Shown here in pieces: positions 1-8,449 of a stretch of DNA of 28,329 nt (position 1 is the stretch's first letter; every line of letters starts with the position of its first letter). The notes beneath the pieces are model-generated. The model was not told the origin of the DNA, did no database searches, and was given only the letters and a program-made list of their open reading frames with translations. The DNA is taken from contig CAYZMG010000057.1 in NCBI GenBank assembly GCA_964479465.1, forward strand, positions 1-28,329. Direction: 5' to 3'. This DNA comes from CADCTB01 sp964479465 (lineage in GTDB: Bacteria > Actinomycetota > Acidimicrobiia > Acidimicrobiales > AC-14). Made by a program: the position numbers and the translations under genes.

Positions 1-1
1 C

Positions 2-487
2 GGGCTGAGCAGCACGGGCAGCGCTCTCGGCGGCCCGTCGGTCAACCTGGCCAATCTCTTCCAGGTGGTGAGCCCGTCGCTGCAGCTCGACGGCTCCCGC
101 GAGGTTTCCGCCATCTGGACGAACGCCTCGGTCGACTTCGGCAGCGACATCGACACCACGCTCACCGCCTACGTCGTCGCCGGGACGGCGCCCGACACCA
201 TCCCTCCGAGCCAGGCCAACATCGACATCCTCTCCAACACCGTGGAGGTCACCTTCCACATCGGTGCTGCCGGCGCCGGCGTCGCGGTGGCGCCCGTCGA
301 TGCGTCGTCGACCACGTCGAGCACCGCTCGGGGCGCGACGACAACGAGCGGGCGGCCGACCACCACCACCCGGGTGACGCCGACGACGGCGGCGCCGGCG
401 CCGACCACCACCCGGGCGTCGACGACCGTCCCGCCATCGAGTTCGACCACGAGATGCACCATCATCCTCCTGGGCACTCCCTGCTAG
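2..487 (+). CDS. C-terminal part of a Thr/Pro-rich, probably surface-exposed protein (5' truncated)
   Basis: The reading frame is open from base 2, so the gene begins upstream of the window and only its last 161 codons are visible. The first ~95 residues look like a beta-rich extracellular domain (alternating hydrophobic and polar residues, many D/T/S). They are followed by a low-complexity Thr/Pro/Ser/Ala stretch (about 300-450) resembling a mucin-like stalk, and a short tail with two cysteines. No membrane anchor or sorting signal is visible at the C terminus. Low-complexity Thr/Pro tracts are common in actinobacterial secreted proteins. I do not recognise the family. It ends 21 bases before the potassium transporter gene and is probably unrelated to it. 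Confidence 0.6.
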   Translation, partial: GLSSTGSALGGPSVNLANLFQVVSPSLQLDGSREVSAIWTNASVDFGSDIDTTLTAYVVAGTAPDTIPPSQANIDILSNTVEVTFHIGAAGAGVAVAPVDASSTTSSTARGATTTSGRPTTTTRVTPTTAAPAPTTTRASTTVPPSSSTTRCTIILLGTPC

Positions 488-508
488 ATATCCGCCTACG
501 GTGGCCGG

Positions 509-1864
509 ATGCCGTTGCGACGGGGCCGGAGGTCGATCCTGGGTCTGCGCCATCCGGCGCAGTACGTGGTGTTCGCCTTCGTCGTGGGCATCCTCCTGGG
601 GACCGCGCTTCTCTCGATCCCCGCCGCTTCAGCGGGGCCTGGCAGGACGCCCCTGCTGACAGCGCTCTTCACTGCCACCTCCGCCGTCTGCGTGACCGGG
701 CTCGTGGTGGTCGATACCGGCACGCACTGGACGGCGTTCGGAGAATGGATCATCCTCGCCCTGATCCAGGTCGGGGGCTTCGGCATCATGTCGCTGACGT
801 CGTTCATCGTCTACATCGTCGGCCGGCGCATCCGGCTCCGTCACCGGCTCATCGCCGCGGCAGAGACCGGCTCGATGAACATCGGCGATATCCGCCACCT
901 TCTGGTGGGCGTGGCCAAGCTGAGCTTGGGTTTCGAGGCCGCCGCTTTCGTACTGTTGACGGCCCGGTTCTGGCTCAGCCACGGCGAACCCATCGGCCGT
1001 GCCGTCTACCTTGGCGTCTTTCATGCGGTGTCGGCGTTCAACAACGCCGGCTTCTCCACCTTCAGCGACAGCCTGGTCGGTTTTAGCGGGGATCCGTTCT
1101 TGCTCGTGGTCGTCGCCGGCACCGTCGTCGCCGGCGGGCTCGGGTTCCCCGTCTGGATCCAGATCGCCCGGCAGCCCTGGCGGCCGCAGCGGTGGAACCT
1201 GCATGCCAAGATCACCGTCAGCACGAGTGTGGTTCTCATCCTGGCGGGATGGGCGCTGCTGGCGTGGTTCGAGTGGACGAACACGCGGACCCTCGGGCGG
1301 ATGTCGATACCGGACTCGCTCGTCAACTCCCTCTTCCACAGCGTCGTGCCCCGCACGGCGGGGTTCAACTCCATCGACATCGCGTCCATGCGCGAACCGT
1401 CCCGCTTGCTGACGGAGATCCTGATGTTCATCGGAGGCGGGAGCGGCTCCACCGCCGGCGGGATCAAGGTGACCACCTTCGCCGTCCTCGGCTGGGTCAT
1501 GTGGGCCGAGGTGCGTGGTGACCCCGACGTCGTGGTTCTCCGGCGCCGGCTGCCGGTCGGCGTCCAGCGCCAGGCGCTGACGGTCGCCCTCTTCGCGGTG
1601 GGGACCGTGATGGTGGCGACCATGGTCCTCCTGGCCACGACGACCCTGCCGCGATCCGATCTCTTCTTCGAGACGGTGTCGGCCCTCGGTACCGTGGGCA
1701 TGTCGACGGGCGTCACCCCATTGCTGTCCACGACGTCGAAGTTCGTCGTCATCGCACTCATGCTCCTGGGTCGGGTCGGGCCCCCGACCCTTTTTGCAGC
1801 GCTCGTGCTTCGCGAGCGCAACCGCGTCTTCCGGCATGCCGAGGAAAGGGTCATCATTGGCTAA
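509..1864 (+). CDS. ktrB: Potassium uptake channel subunit, TrkH/KtrB family
   Basis: This 451-residue integral membrane protein would import K+ across the cytoplasmic membrane. The four-fold repeat of the SKT superfamily is visible as four pore-loop signatures: TSAVCVTGL (~57-65), FNNAGFS (~177-183), PRTAGFNS (~280-287) and ALGTVGMSTG (~392-401). Each supplies the selectivity-filter glycine. Length matches KtrB (about 450) better than the longer TrkH. The start ATG gives a basic N terminus (PLRRGRR) before the first membrane helix. The next gene encodes the RCK partner and overlaps the 3' end, so the two are translated together as a Ktr/Trk pair. KtrB versus short TrkH cannot be settled by eye. 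Confidence 0.93.
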   Translation: MPLRRGRRSILGLRHPAQYVVFAFVVGILLGTALLSIPAASAGPGRTPLLTALFTATSAVCVTGLVVVDTGTHWTAFGEWIILALIQVGGFGIMSLTSFIVYIVGRRIRLRHRLIAAAETGSMNIGDIRHLLVGVAKLSLGFEAAAFVLLTARFWLSHGEPIGRAVYLGVFHAVSAFNNAGFSTFSDSLVGFSGDPFLLVVVAGTVVAGGLGFPVWIQIARQPWRPQRWNLHAKITVSTSVVLILAGWALLAWFEWTNTRTLGRMSIPDSLVNSLFHSVVPRTAGFNSIDIASMREPSRLLTEILMFIGGGSGSTAGGIKVTTFAVLGWVMWAEVRGDPDVVVLRRRLPVGVQRQALTVALFAVGTVMVATMVLLATTTLPRSDLFFETVSALGTVGMSTGVTPLLSTTSKFVVIALMLLGRVGPPTLFAALVLRERNRVFRHAEERVIIG

Positions 1865-2558
1865 CAAAGGATCCCGCAACCGCCGGCGTCCCGCCCGCCA
1901 GGCGGAAGCCGGGGAGCAGGTGGTCGTGATCGGCCTGGGCCGGTTCGGTGGTGCTGTGGGCGCCGAGCTGGTGCGTCTCGGGTTCGAGGTGCTCGGGGTC
2001 GACAGCGACGGTGGGCTGGTTCAGGACTACGCCGACCTGCTCACCCACGTCGTGCAGGCCGACGCGACCAGCGATGAGGCACTGCGCCAGTTGGGGATCG
2101 CCGACTTCCGCAACGCCGTCGTCGCCATCGGATCGGACATCGAGGCCAGCGTCCTCACCACTGCCGCCTTGGACGATCTCGGGCTTTCCAACATCTGGGC
2201 GAAGGCGGTGACGAAGTCGCACGGCAAGATCCTCGAGAGGGTGGGTGCCCACCATGTCGTCTTCCCCGAACACGACATGGGGCATCGGGTCGCCCACCTC
2301 GTCGGCGGGCGGATCATCGACTGGTTCCAGCTGGACGAGGATTTCGCCATGGTGGAGACGATGGTGCCGGAAGATCTCGTCGGCGGGACCCTCGGAGAGA
2401 TGCGGATCCGCCAGAAGTACGGCGTCACCGTCGTGTGCGTGAAGCCACCGGGGAAGATCTTCACCTACGCCACGGTCGACACCGTGCTCGAGAAGGGCGC
2501 GGTGCTGGTGGTGGCCGGCCCCAGCGAACGGGCGGATGCGTTCGCCCATCTCGAGTGA
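1857..2558 (+). CDS. ktrA: Potassium channel regulatory subunit, TrkA/KtrA (RCK domains)
   Basis: This 233-residue cytosolic protein would form the nucleotide-binding ring that gates the KtrB channel. A Rossmann motif GLGRFG (~26-31) followed by an acidic strand end (GVDSD) marks the RCK_N domain that binds NAD(H) or ATP/ADP. The last ~80 residues fit an RCK_C domain. I chose the TTG start at 1857 because a strong Shine-Dalgarno sequence (GAGGAAAGG, 1841-1849) lies 7 bases upstream and the start overlaps the ktrB stop by 8 bases, which suggests translational coupling. An in-frame ATG at 1836 is the alternative and would add seven residues. An inverted repeat overlaps its stop codon. Confidence 0.92.
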   Translation: MANKGSRNRRRPARQAEAGEQVVVIGLGRFGGAVGAELVRLGFEVLGVDSDGGLVQDYADLLTHVVQADATSDEALRQLGIADFRNAVVAIGSDIEASVLTTAALDDLGLSNIWAKAVTKSHGKILERVGAHHVVFPEHDMGHRVAHLVGGRIIDWFQLDEDFAMVETMVPEDLVGGTLGEMRIRQKYGVTVVCVKPPGKIFTYATVDTVLEKGAVLVVAGPSERADAFAHLE

Positions 2559-2588
2559 CCGCGCGCCGGCGAAGCGTTCTGCGGTCAC
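2555..2588. other. Inverted repeat at the ktrA stop codon, possible transcript-end hairpin
   Basis: Perfect 8-base arms GTGACCGC (2555-2562) and GCGGTCAC (2581-2588) are separated by 18 bases. The left arm contains the ktrA TGA stop. There is no T-tract after it, so it is not a classical intrinsic terminator. It could be a transcript-stabilising or weak termination hairpin between ktrA and carD. Confidence 0.3.
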
Positions 2589-2669
2589 GCCGGCCGCCTG
2601 CACCCGTCCCTACCCGAAACCTGTCATCCTTGGGAAGCGCCCTTTTCGTGGGCCGCAGTGAGGAGCTGT

Positions 2670-3164
2670 ATGTCGTTCGACGTTGGTGACAAGGTTGTCT
2701 ACCCCCACCACGGCGCGGCCGTCATCGAGCGGCGGGAGCGCCGGGGAGCCTTGGGCATCGACCGGGAGTACCTCGTGCTCCACATGGCCTATGACGATCT
2801 GACCCTGAGTGTCCCGGTCGACAGTATCGACACCGTGGGCCTCCGAGACGTCATTGACGACGAGGAGATCTCCGACGTCTACGCCGTCCTGGCGAAGAAG
2901 GACGTCCGTACCCCCACGAACTGGTCCCGGCGCTTCAAGAACCACGCCGAGAAGCTCAAGTCCGGCGATATCTACCAGGTTGCCGAGGTTGTGCGGAACC
3001 TCTCGATGCGCCGGGCCGAGAACGGCCTGTCCGCCGGTGAGACGACCATGCTCTCCAAGGCCCGCCGCGTCCTCGTGTCCGAGCTGAGTTTCGCCCTCGA
3101 CGTCGACGATGAGGAGGCTGGTCGTCGCCTCGACGAGGCCATGGCCTCCGAGCCGGTTTCGTAG
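2670..3164 (+). CDS. carD: CarD-family RNA polymerase-binding transcription regulator
   Basis: CarD binds the RNA polymerase beta subunit and promoter DNA and stabilises open complexes, notably at rRNA promoters in mycobacteria. This 164-residue protein begins with the family's tudor-like RNAP-interaction domain (FDVGDKVVYPHHGAA, then a five-strand pattern to ~65). A helical DNA-binding domain follows, with the typical NWSRRFKNH segment and the YQVAEVVRNLSMR helix. Length matches the usual ~160. The ATG at 2670 has a GAGGAG Shine-Dalgarno at 2660-2665. An in-frame GTG at 2658 is possible but would overlap that site. It stands alone on its strand, followed by a pseudogene in the opposite orientation. 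Confidence 0.95.
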   Translation: MSFDVGDKVVYPHHGAAVIERRERRGALGIDREYLVLHMAYDDLTLSVPVDSIDTVGLRDVIDDEEISDVYAVLAKKDVRTPTNWSRRFKNHAEKLKSGDIYQVAEVVRNLSMRRAENGLSAGETTMLSKARRVLVSELSFALDVDDEEAGRRLDEAMASEPVS

Positions 3165-3184
3165 CCGATTGCGGGGGGTGTCGC

Positions 3185-3526
3185 TCAACTGCCTCGGCTG
3201 CCGAGGGAGTCGGCGATGGACTCCGCCCACGGTGTCGTGCGGCTGCTCCTCGGCGTCTTCCTCCTCCGTGCCGAGCGGTCCCACGCTGAACAGCCAGACG
3301 GGGCGTTGGGCGGGGACGACGTGGTGTCGCTCTGCGAACCCGTACGCCGGCTCCAGCCAGGAACCGAAGTAGATGGCGCTCCCAAGCACAACTGCCTCAT
3401 AGCCGGCGGGGTCGGCCTCATCCACGGGCTTGGCCACCGCTTCCCGGCCACGCCCGCTCACCGTGGCCGCGATCGCCTCGGCGACCTCCCGGGTCGAGCC
3501 GTGCTTGCTCGCATCACGAGACGCAT
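3185..3526 (-). pseudogene. Decayed flavodoxin-domain gene (HemG-like protoporphyrinogen oxidase/flavodoxin)
   Basis: Three pieces of one flavodoxin-fold protein lie in different frames. An ATG at 3526 opens MRLV. The sequence then needs one extra base to continue as ASKHGSTREVAEAIA, the FMN phosphate-binding loop, and on through GYEAVVLGSAIYFGSW to RPVWLFSVGPLG. After a short acidic stretch the frame changes again, and the normal C-terminal helix appears as WAESIADSLGSRGS with a stop at 3185. The remnant encodes about 114 residues where family members have about 165-175, so some 50 residues between GPLG and the last helix are also missing. Two frameshifts plus an internal deletion argue for real decay. 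It is recognised by motif only; HemG-like versus generic flavodoxin is uncertain. Confidence 0.75.
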
Positions 3527-3569
3527 CCAGAAGTGTGCCCCGCCAGGAGACCCTTGGCAGACTGCCGAG

Positions 3570-4262
3570 ATGGCTCAACGGGATTGGTTCGAATGGCACA
3601 GACCGTACGATGACGGCACCTCCCCACTGGCGGGGCGGCTGCGGGTTGTCCAGCGCCACGTCGTCGCGTTCCTCGACGCTGCTCCTCCCGGCGAGATCGG
3701 CGTTGTCAGCATGTGTGCCGGGCAGGGCCGCGATCTCCTCGAGGTGCTGACCGAGCATCCTCGGACACCTGACGTCGCCGCCCGCCTCGTCGAACTCGAC
3801 CCTCGGAACGCCAAGGTTGCGATGGACACCATCGCCAGAGCGGGGCTCAAGCGTGTCGAGGTCGTCATCGGTGACGCGTCGATCACGACGGCCTACGAGG
3901 GCGTGGTGCCCTGCGACCTCGTCCTGGCCTGTGGCGTGTTCGGTCATGCCGTCGACAGTGACATCGAGAACATGATCCGTGACCTGCCGACGCTGTGTGC
4001 CCCGGGGGCAACGGTGATCTGGACGCGGGGCGAGCTGGGGTTCGACATTCGACCGAAGATACGGAAGTGGTTCCTCGAAGCCGGCTTTGAGGAAGTCGAC
4101 TTCACGTCCGGTGAGAGCGGGTGGGGTGTCGGCGTGAACCGGCTGGTGGTCGAGCCCCAGCCCTACCGGGCGGGGATCCGCCTCTTCACCTTCGTCGATG
4201 AGCTCCCGGGCCGCGAAGAGGGGTTCCCCAGACGGCAACGGGGGGAATCCCGGATGCCCTAG
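3570..4262 (+). CDS. Class I SAM-dependent methyltransferase
   Basis: This 230-residue cytosolic protein carries the SAM-binding motif I VVSMCAGQGRDL (~46-57), an acidic residue ending strand 2 (LVELD, ~75) and a post-motif GDASI that would contact the adenine. DLVLACGVFGH fits motif IV. The open frame extends upstream to 3216, but the family start is best placed at the ATG at 3570, because upstream translation overlaps the opposite-strand pseudogene and has no family features. No strong Shine-Dalgarno is visible. Similar actinobacterial proteins are annotated only as methyltransferases; the substrate cannot be read. It is 28 bases upstream of the hydroxylase gene on the same strand and may be the first gene of that cassette. 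Confidence 0.82.
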   Translation: MAQRDWFEWHRPYDDGTSPLAGRLRVVQRHVVAFLDAAPPGEIGVVSMCAGQGRDLLEVLTEHPRTPDVAARLVELDPRNAKVAMDTIARAGLKRVEVVIGDASITTAYEGVVPCDLVLACGVFGHAVDSDIENMIRDLPTLCAPGATVIWTRGELGFDIRPKIRKWFLEAGFEEVDFTSGESGWGVGVNRLVVEPQPYRAGIRLFTFVDELPGREEGFPRRQRGESRMP

Positions 4263-4290
4263 GCCATAGCCACGGCCTTACGGTGCCGGT

Positions 4291-5589
4291 GTGGCATCAC
4301 CCAACGAAACCTTCAACAGCTCGCGGTTTCATGCCGGCCTCCTGGGCCTGCTGGCAATGCTGTTCATCGGTCGTGTCCTTGCCCAGCTCATCCAGTACTT
4401 CAGCCCGGTCGACATCCTGCCCCGTTTCGAGCAATGGCAGAGTGGCGCGCTGCCCTACGGAGTCCTCGTCGTGTTGCAGCTGGCGATCATCGCCGGGCAG
4501 TTCCGCGTGGTCGCAGCGGTCAGCCGAGGCCAACGCCTCCTGGGGCAGCAATGGCGACGGGCGGTCTCGGAATTCGCGATCGTCTACCTCGCGGTGATGA
4601 TCTTCCGGTTGATCGCCGGCCTCACCTTCGCCGCCGGTGGGGGCTGGCTCGACGCTCGGCTCCCGACGATCTTTCATCTCGTACTGGCCGCCTTCCTCCT
4701 CGCGTGGATGCATCACGAAACGGGCAGACGGGAGGCGGCGGCGAGGGTTCTCGTCTATCCCGTGGTGTCGGTCGGTGCCTGTGTCGCCTTCGACCTCCTG
4801 GACAGGAGCGGCACGCACATCGCGGTCGCCGCCTACGGCCCGATTCTCGTTGCAGCGATCCTGATCACAATCGCGGAGCGGCGGTGGCCGTACCGGGCCG
4901 CCTGGGGCCCCGACCGCGGCACGGTCACCACTGACGTCGCCTTCATTGCCGTTGTCCAGATGGTCATCCCGGCGTTCGCGGCGATCGCCTTCGCCCTCTG
5001 CGCCAGTGCCTTCGCCGATTCGGTCTGGGAGGGCCACCTGTGGCCCCAGCATCTCCCCGGTATCGCGCAGGTCGTCCTCATGCTCATCCTCGCTGACTTT
5101 CTCCGCTACTGGCAGCACCGGGCCATGCACCGCAGCCCGACCCTCTGGCGGCTCCATGCCGTCCATCACTCACCGGACCGGCTCTACTGGCTCAACGTCG
5201 GTCGCTTCCATCCACTGGAGGAGGTGCTCCAATCCCTCGTCGAGACGCTCCCGTTCGTCGTCCTCGGCGTCGATGCCCGGGTCTTGGCCGGCTACTACGT
5301 CTTCTACGCCGTCAACGGCTTCTTCCAGCACTCCAACTGCGACGTCAGGCTCGGTCCGCTCAACCAGCTGATTGCCGGGCCCGAGCTGCACCGGTGGCAC
5401 CACGCGGCTGAGATTCGCGACGCCAACCACAACTACGGGAACAAGCTCATCATCTGGGACACGCTTTTCGGCACGCGGTTCCTGCCAGCCGATCGCGAAG
5501 TCGGCGATCTCGGCAACGGCGAACCGACCTATCCGACGACCTTCGTCGGGCAGGTCGCCGCCCCCTTCCGGCGGGCGGTCGCGTCGTGA
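4291..5589 (+). CDS. Membrane di-iron hydroxylase, fatty acid hydroxylase/sterol desaturase family
   Basis: This 432-residue polytopic membrane protein has the three histidine clusters that bind the di-iron centre: HRAMH (276-280), HAVHH (289-293) and HRWHH (367-371). A further HSNC lies between the last two. The family uses O2 to hydroxylate or desaturate lipid-like or isoprenoid substrates at the membrane. About 200 residues of extra membrane helices precede the catalytic domain, which makes it longer than the minimal enzymes. The GTG start at 4291 gives MASPNETF. The stop overlaps the GTG of the GH3 gene by four bases (GTGA), so the two are coupled. The substrate is unknown; an acyl chain or isoprenoid acid used by the GH3 enzyme is a reasonable guess. 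Confidence 0.88.
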   Translation: MASPNETFNSSRFHAGLLGLLAMLFIGRVLAQLIQYFSPVDILPRFEQWQSGALPYGVLVVLQLAIIAGQFRVVAAVSRGQRLLGQQWRRAVSEFAIVYLAVMIFRLIAGLTFAAGGGWLDARLPTIFHLVLAAFLLAWMHHETGRREAAARVLVYPVVSVGACVAFDLLDRSGTHIAVAAYGPILVAAILITIAERRWPYRAAWGPDRGTVTTDVAFIAVVQMVIPAFAAIAFALCASAFADSVWEGHLWPQHLPGIAQVVLMLILADFLRYWQHRAMHRSPTLWRLHAVHHSPDRLYWLNVGRFHPLEEVLQSLVETLPFVVLGVDARVLAGYYVFYAVNGFFQHSNCDVRLGPLNQLIAGPELHRWHHAAEIRDANHNYGNKLIIWDTLFGTRFLPADREVGDLGNGEPTYPTTFVGQVAAPFRRAVAS

Positions 5590-7259
5590 GGGACAAGGTG
5601 GTGGAGGCCTTCGGCAATGTCGCTCTGGACCTCGGTATGCGTTGGCGACGCAGGAGACTGTGGGGTGAGCTGATCGGGCAGTCCGCAGCCCCGGCCGAGA
5701 CTCAGAGCAAGGTCCTGGCCGAGATCCTCGCCCGCAACGCCGACACCACCTTTGGGCGCAAGCACGACTTCGCCTCGATCCGGGGCCACGCCGAGTTCGC
5801 CAAGGCGGTACCGGTCAACGACTACGAGGCGTTGCGACCGCATATCGAACGTCAAGAGGTCACTGGGGAAGCGGTCCTCACCGCCGAGGCGCCTGTTCTG
5901 TACGCCATGACCAGCGGCACGACTGGCGAGGCGAAATACATCCCGGTGACCCCGACCGGGCTGAGCCGCCAGGCGAAGTCCCAACGACTCCTGGCCACCA
6001 TGGTCCACGCGGCCACCGGGTCCTTGTCGGGTCGGATCCTCGGCATCGGCGGGCCTGCCGTCGAGGGCTATCGCCCCAGTGGCATGCCGTACGGCTCGGC
6101 CAGCGGAATGATCCTCGAGGGCATGCCGGCCGTGATCCGTCGCCGCTACATCGTCCCGCCGGTCACGCTCAGCATCGCCGACTACGACGCCCGCTACTAC
6201 GTCGTCGCTGCGCTCGCCCTCGCCGGAACCGATCTCACTGCGGTCGCCACTGCGAACCCGTCGACCTTGCTCCGCTTGCGGCAGGTGATCGTCGACCGCT
6301 GGCCGGACCTCCTTGATGACCTCGCTACCGGGGAGCTGCGAGGTGCCCGGGCCCTTGATCCCGACTGCCGGAGCGAGGTCACCGCGGCCTTTGTCATCAA
6401 GGCCGGACGGGCGGCGCAGCTCCGGGCGCTGGGAGATCCAGCGGAGCTCACCTTCGGTGACCTTTGGCCCCGGCTCGCCGCCGTCACAACATGGACCCGA
6501 GGGAGCTGCGGGCTGGCCGTGGCACGATTGCGCGACCTCCTGCCCGAGGCGGCCGCGGTGGTCGAGTTGGGCTACCTGGCCAGCGAGGTTCGAGGGACGG
6601 TGGCGGTGGACGCGACCAGCGGGAAGTGTGTCCCCACGCTCGGGGACAACTTCTTCGAGTTCGTCGACAGGGATTCCTGGGAAGGCGGCGCTGTCCAGTT
6701 CCTGACCCTGGCCGACCTTGAGCAGGGTCACGAGTACTACGTCTTCGTCACCACCTTCGACGGGCTGTATCGCTACGACATGAACGACATCGTGGAGGTG
6801 ACCGGCACCTTCGGCTCCACGCCGTGCCTCGCGTTCGTCCAGAAGGGCAGGGGTGTCACGAACGTCACCGGCGAGAAGCTTCACGAAAGCCAGGTTCTCG
6901 AGGCGGTCGTCGCTGCGGGCGAGGGCCGTGTGCCGGGCGGCGGGTTCTTCCTGATGCTCGCCGACACGCCGATGGCCAGCTACCGCCTCTACCTGGAAGG
7001 ACCGTTCGGTCGCGGTGAGGTCGCCCGGCTGGCTCGCTCGGTCGACGACAGCCTCGCCCGGCTCAACCTCGAGTACAGCTCAAAACGAGCGAGTGGTCGA
7101 CTCCATCCGGTCGTCGCTCAAGAGCTTCGGGCAGGCACCGGCGAGGCCTACCGTTCCTATTGCGTGGGGAACGGCCAACGTGACGCCCAGTTCAAGGTCA
7201 TGCCTCTTCAGCGCGCTGAGGACTGCACCTTTGACCTCGCCGCTGCAGTCGTGAGCTGA
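5586..7259 (+). CDS. GH3-family acyl-acid amido synthetase (auxin-responsive GH3-like)
   Basis: This 557-residue member of the adenylate-forming superfamily would activate a carboxylic acid with ATP and transfer the acyl group to an amine, typically an amino acid. The phosphate-binding motif is YAMTSGTTGEAKYIPVT (106-122). The adenylate-contacting strand LYRYDMNDIVEV lies near residue 395, followed by GRGVTNVTGEKLHE, which fits the hinge to the C-terminal domain. An N-terminal ILARNADTTFGRKHDF segment (~45-60) is also characteristic of GH3 proteins. Length matches bacterial GH3 proteins (about 520-560). The start overlaps the hydroxylase stop, and the next gene begins three bases after its stop. 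GH3 enzymes are best known from plants; bacterial ones are mostly uncharacterised. Confidence 0.9.
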   Translation: MRDKVVEAFGNVALDLGMRWRRRRLWGELIGQSAAPAETQSKVLAEILARNADTTFGRKHDFASIRGHAEFAKAVPVNDYEALRPHIERQEVTGEAVLTAEAPVLYAMTSGTTGEAKYIPVTPTGLSRQAKSQRLLATMVHAATGSLSGRILGIGGPAVEGYRPSGMPYGSASGMILEGMPAVIRRRYIVPPVTLSIADYDARYYVVAALALAGTDLTAVATANPSTLLRLRQVIVDRWPDLLDDLATGELRGARALDPDCRSEVTAAFVIKAGRAAQLRALGDPAELTFGDLWPRLAAVTTWTRGSCGLAVARLRDLLPEAAAVVELGYLASEVRGTVAVDATSGKCVPTLGDNFFEFVDRDSWEGGAVQFLTLADLEQGHEYYVFVTTFDGLYRYDMNDIVEVTGTFGSTPCLAFVQKGRGVTNVTGEKLHESQVLEAVVAAGEGRVPGGGFFLMLADTPMASYRLYLEGPFGRGEVARLARSVDDSLARLNLEYSSKRASGRLHPVVAQELRAGTGEAYRSYCVGNGQRDAQFKVMPLQRAEDCTFDLAAAVVS

Positions 7260-7262
7260 GCG

Positions 7263-8426
7263 ATGGCCGGGTCGCGCCCGATGCGGGTCGAGCTGGCCAC
7301 GTTCCCGACACCGTTCCGGGTGACGGTGCGGCACGCCTCCGCCGTCCGCGCCGCCACAGAGAACATCATCGTGCGAGTCCGCACGGCCAGCGGAGCGGTG
7401 GGCATCGGCGAGGGCTGTCCCCGCCAGTACGTGACCGGCGAGACAGTGGAATCCGCTCGAGCGTTCCTGCGAGGAGCCGCACCGGGTGCGGCCGCGTCCG
7501 CCGAGACCGTTGACGGGTTGCGGTCATGGATGGTGGACCACCGGGAGAGCATCGATGCCAATCCCGCCGCGTTCTGCGCCCTGGAGGTCGCCCTGCTCGA
7601 TGCGCTCGCACGTGAGCAGCACGTGTCGGTGGAGCGGCTGCTCGGGTGCCGCGAACTGAGCGGAACGTCCCGCTACACCGCTGTCATCGGCGACAGTGGA
7701 CGCTGGATCTTCGCCCTGCTCCTCCAGCGCTACCTCTCCCGCGGCGTCGCCGACTTCAAGCTCAAGCTGTCGGGTGACCTGGAACGGGACCGACGCAAGC
7801 TCGCTCGGCTCCGGCGTCGAGGGGCAACCGTGCGCGTCCGGGTGGACGCCAACAACCTGTGGAGCGATGCCGACGCATGCATCGAGCACCTGAAGGGACT
7901 GAACTATCGCTTCACGGCCATCGAGGAGCCACTGACCGTGAATGATCTCGACGGGTTCGCTCGAATTGCTGCCGAGCTGGACACCCCGATCGTCATCGAC
8001 GAGAGCGGACTCCGGGGCGAGCAGCTCGATCACCTCCCTGGACCCGTCGACGGTTGGATCGTCAACTGCCGGGTGTCGAAGATGGGTGGCCTTCTGCGTT
8101 CCCTTGCGACCGTCGAGGCGGCCCGAGCGCACGGAATCGGCGTCGTCGTCGGCGCCCATGTCGGGGAGACGAGCATCCTCACCCGTGCCGCCCTGACCGT
8201 TGCTGCCCAAGCCGGGGATGTGCTGGTAGCCCAAGAGGGCGCCTTCGGCACGAACCTGTTGCGCCGGGACCTGGTCTCCCCGGTCCTGATGTTCGGCCGG
8301 AGAGCGGAGCTGGACATCGCCAAAGCGCTCGACCCAGCGGCACCGGGCTTCGGACTCGTGGCCGACGAGTCCGCCTTGGCGGACCGCGAAGTCCTCGTCG
8401 CTCAGGAGCGAGTACGAACTTGCTGA
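7263..8426 (+). CDS. Enolase-superfamily enzyme, muconate-lactonizing subgroup (dipeptide epimerase / N-acylamino acid racemase-like)
   Basis: This 387-residue protein shows the complete catalytic set of the subgroup. The KxK pair is K166/K168 (FKLKL). Metal ligands are D195 (VDANN), E221 (IEEP) and D246 (DES). The opposite-face lysine is K273 (SKMGG). The spacing is that of the MLE/OSBS/N-acylamino acid racemase/dipeptide epimerase group, where two lysines abstract and return the alpha proton of a carboxylate. An N-terminal capping domain (to ~120) precedes the barrel. The ATG at 7263 lies three bases after the GH3 stop; an in-frame ATG at 7281 (MRVELATF) is also plausible. Sequence alone does not separate dipeptide epimerase from racemase or synthase. 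Position beside GH3 favours an N-acyl or dipeptide substrate (inference). Confidence 0.88.
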   Translation: MAGSRPMRVELATFPTPFRVTVRHASAVRAATENIIVRVRTASGAVGIGEGCPRQYVTGETVESARAFLRGAAPGAAASAETVDGLRSWMVDHRESIDANPAAFCALEVALLDALAREQHVSVERLLGCRELSGTSRYTAVIGDSGRWIFALLLQRYLSRGVADFKLKLSGDLERDRRKLARLRRRGATVRVRVDANNLWSDADACIEHLKGLNYRFTAIEEPLTVNDLDGFARIAAELDTPIVIDESGLRGEQLDHLPGPVDGWIVNCRVSKMGGLLRSLATVEAARAHGIGVVVGAHVGETSILTRAALTVAAQAGDVLVAQEGAFGTNLLRRDLVSPVLMFGRRAELDIAKALDPAAPGFGLVADESALADREVLVAQERVRTC

Positions 8427-8449
8427 CCGGCGCCAGATGCGGTTGCCGG

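Noticed and set aside
2610..4238. Minus-strand frame of 542 codons spanning carD and the methyltransferase
   Set aside because: Only the ~3220-3510 part resembles a protein (the flavodoxin remnant); the rest is antisense to two well-supported genes.
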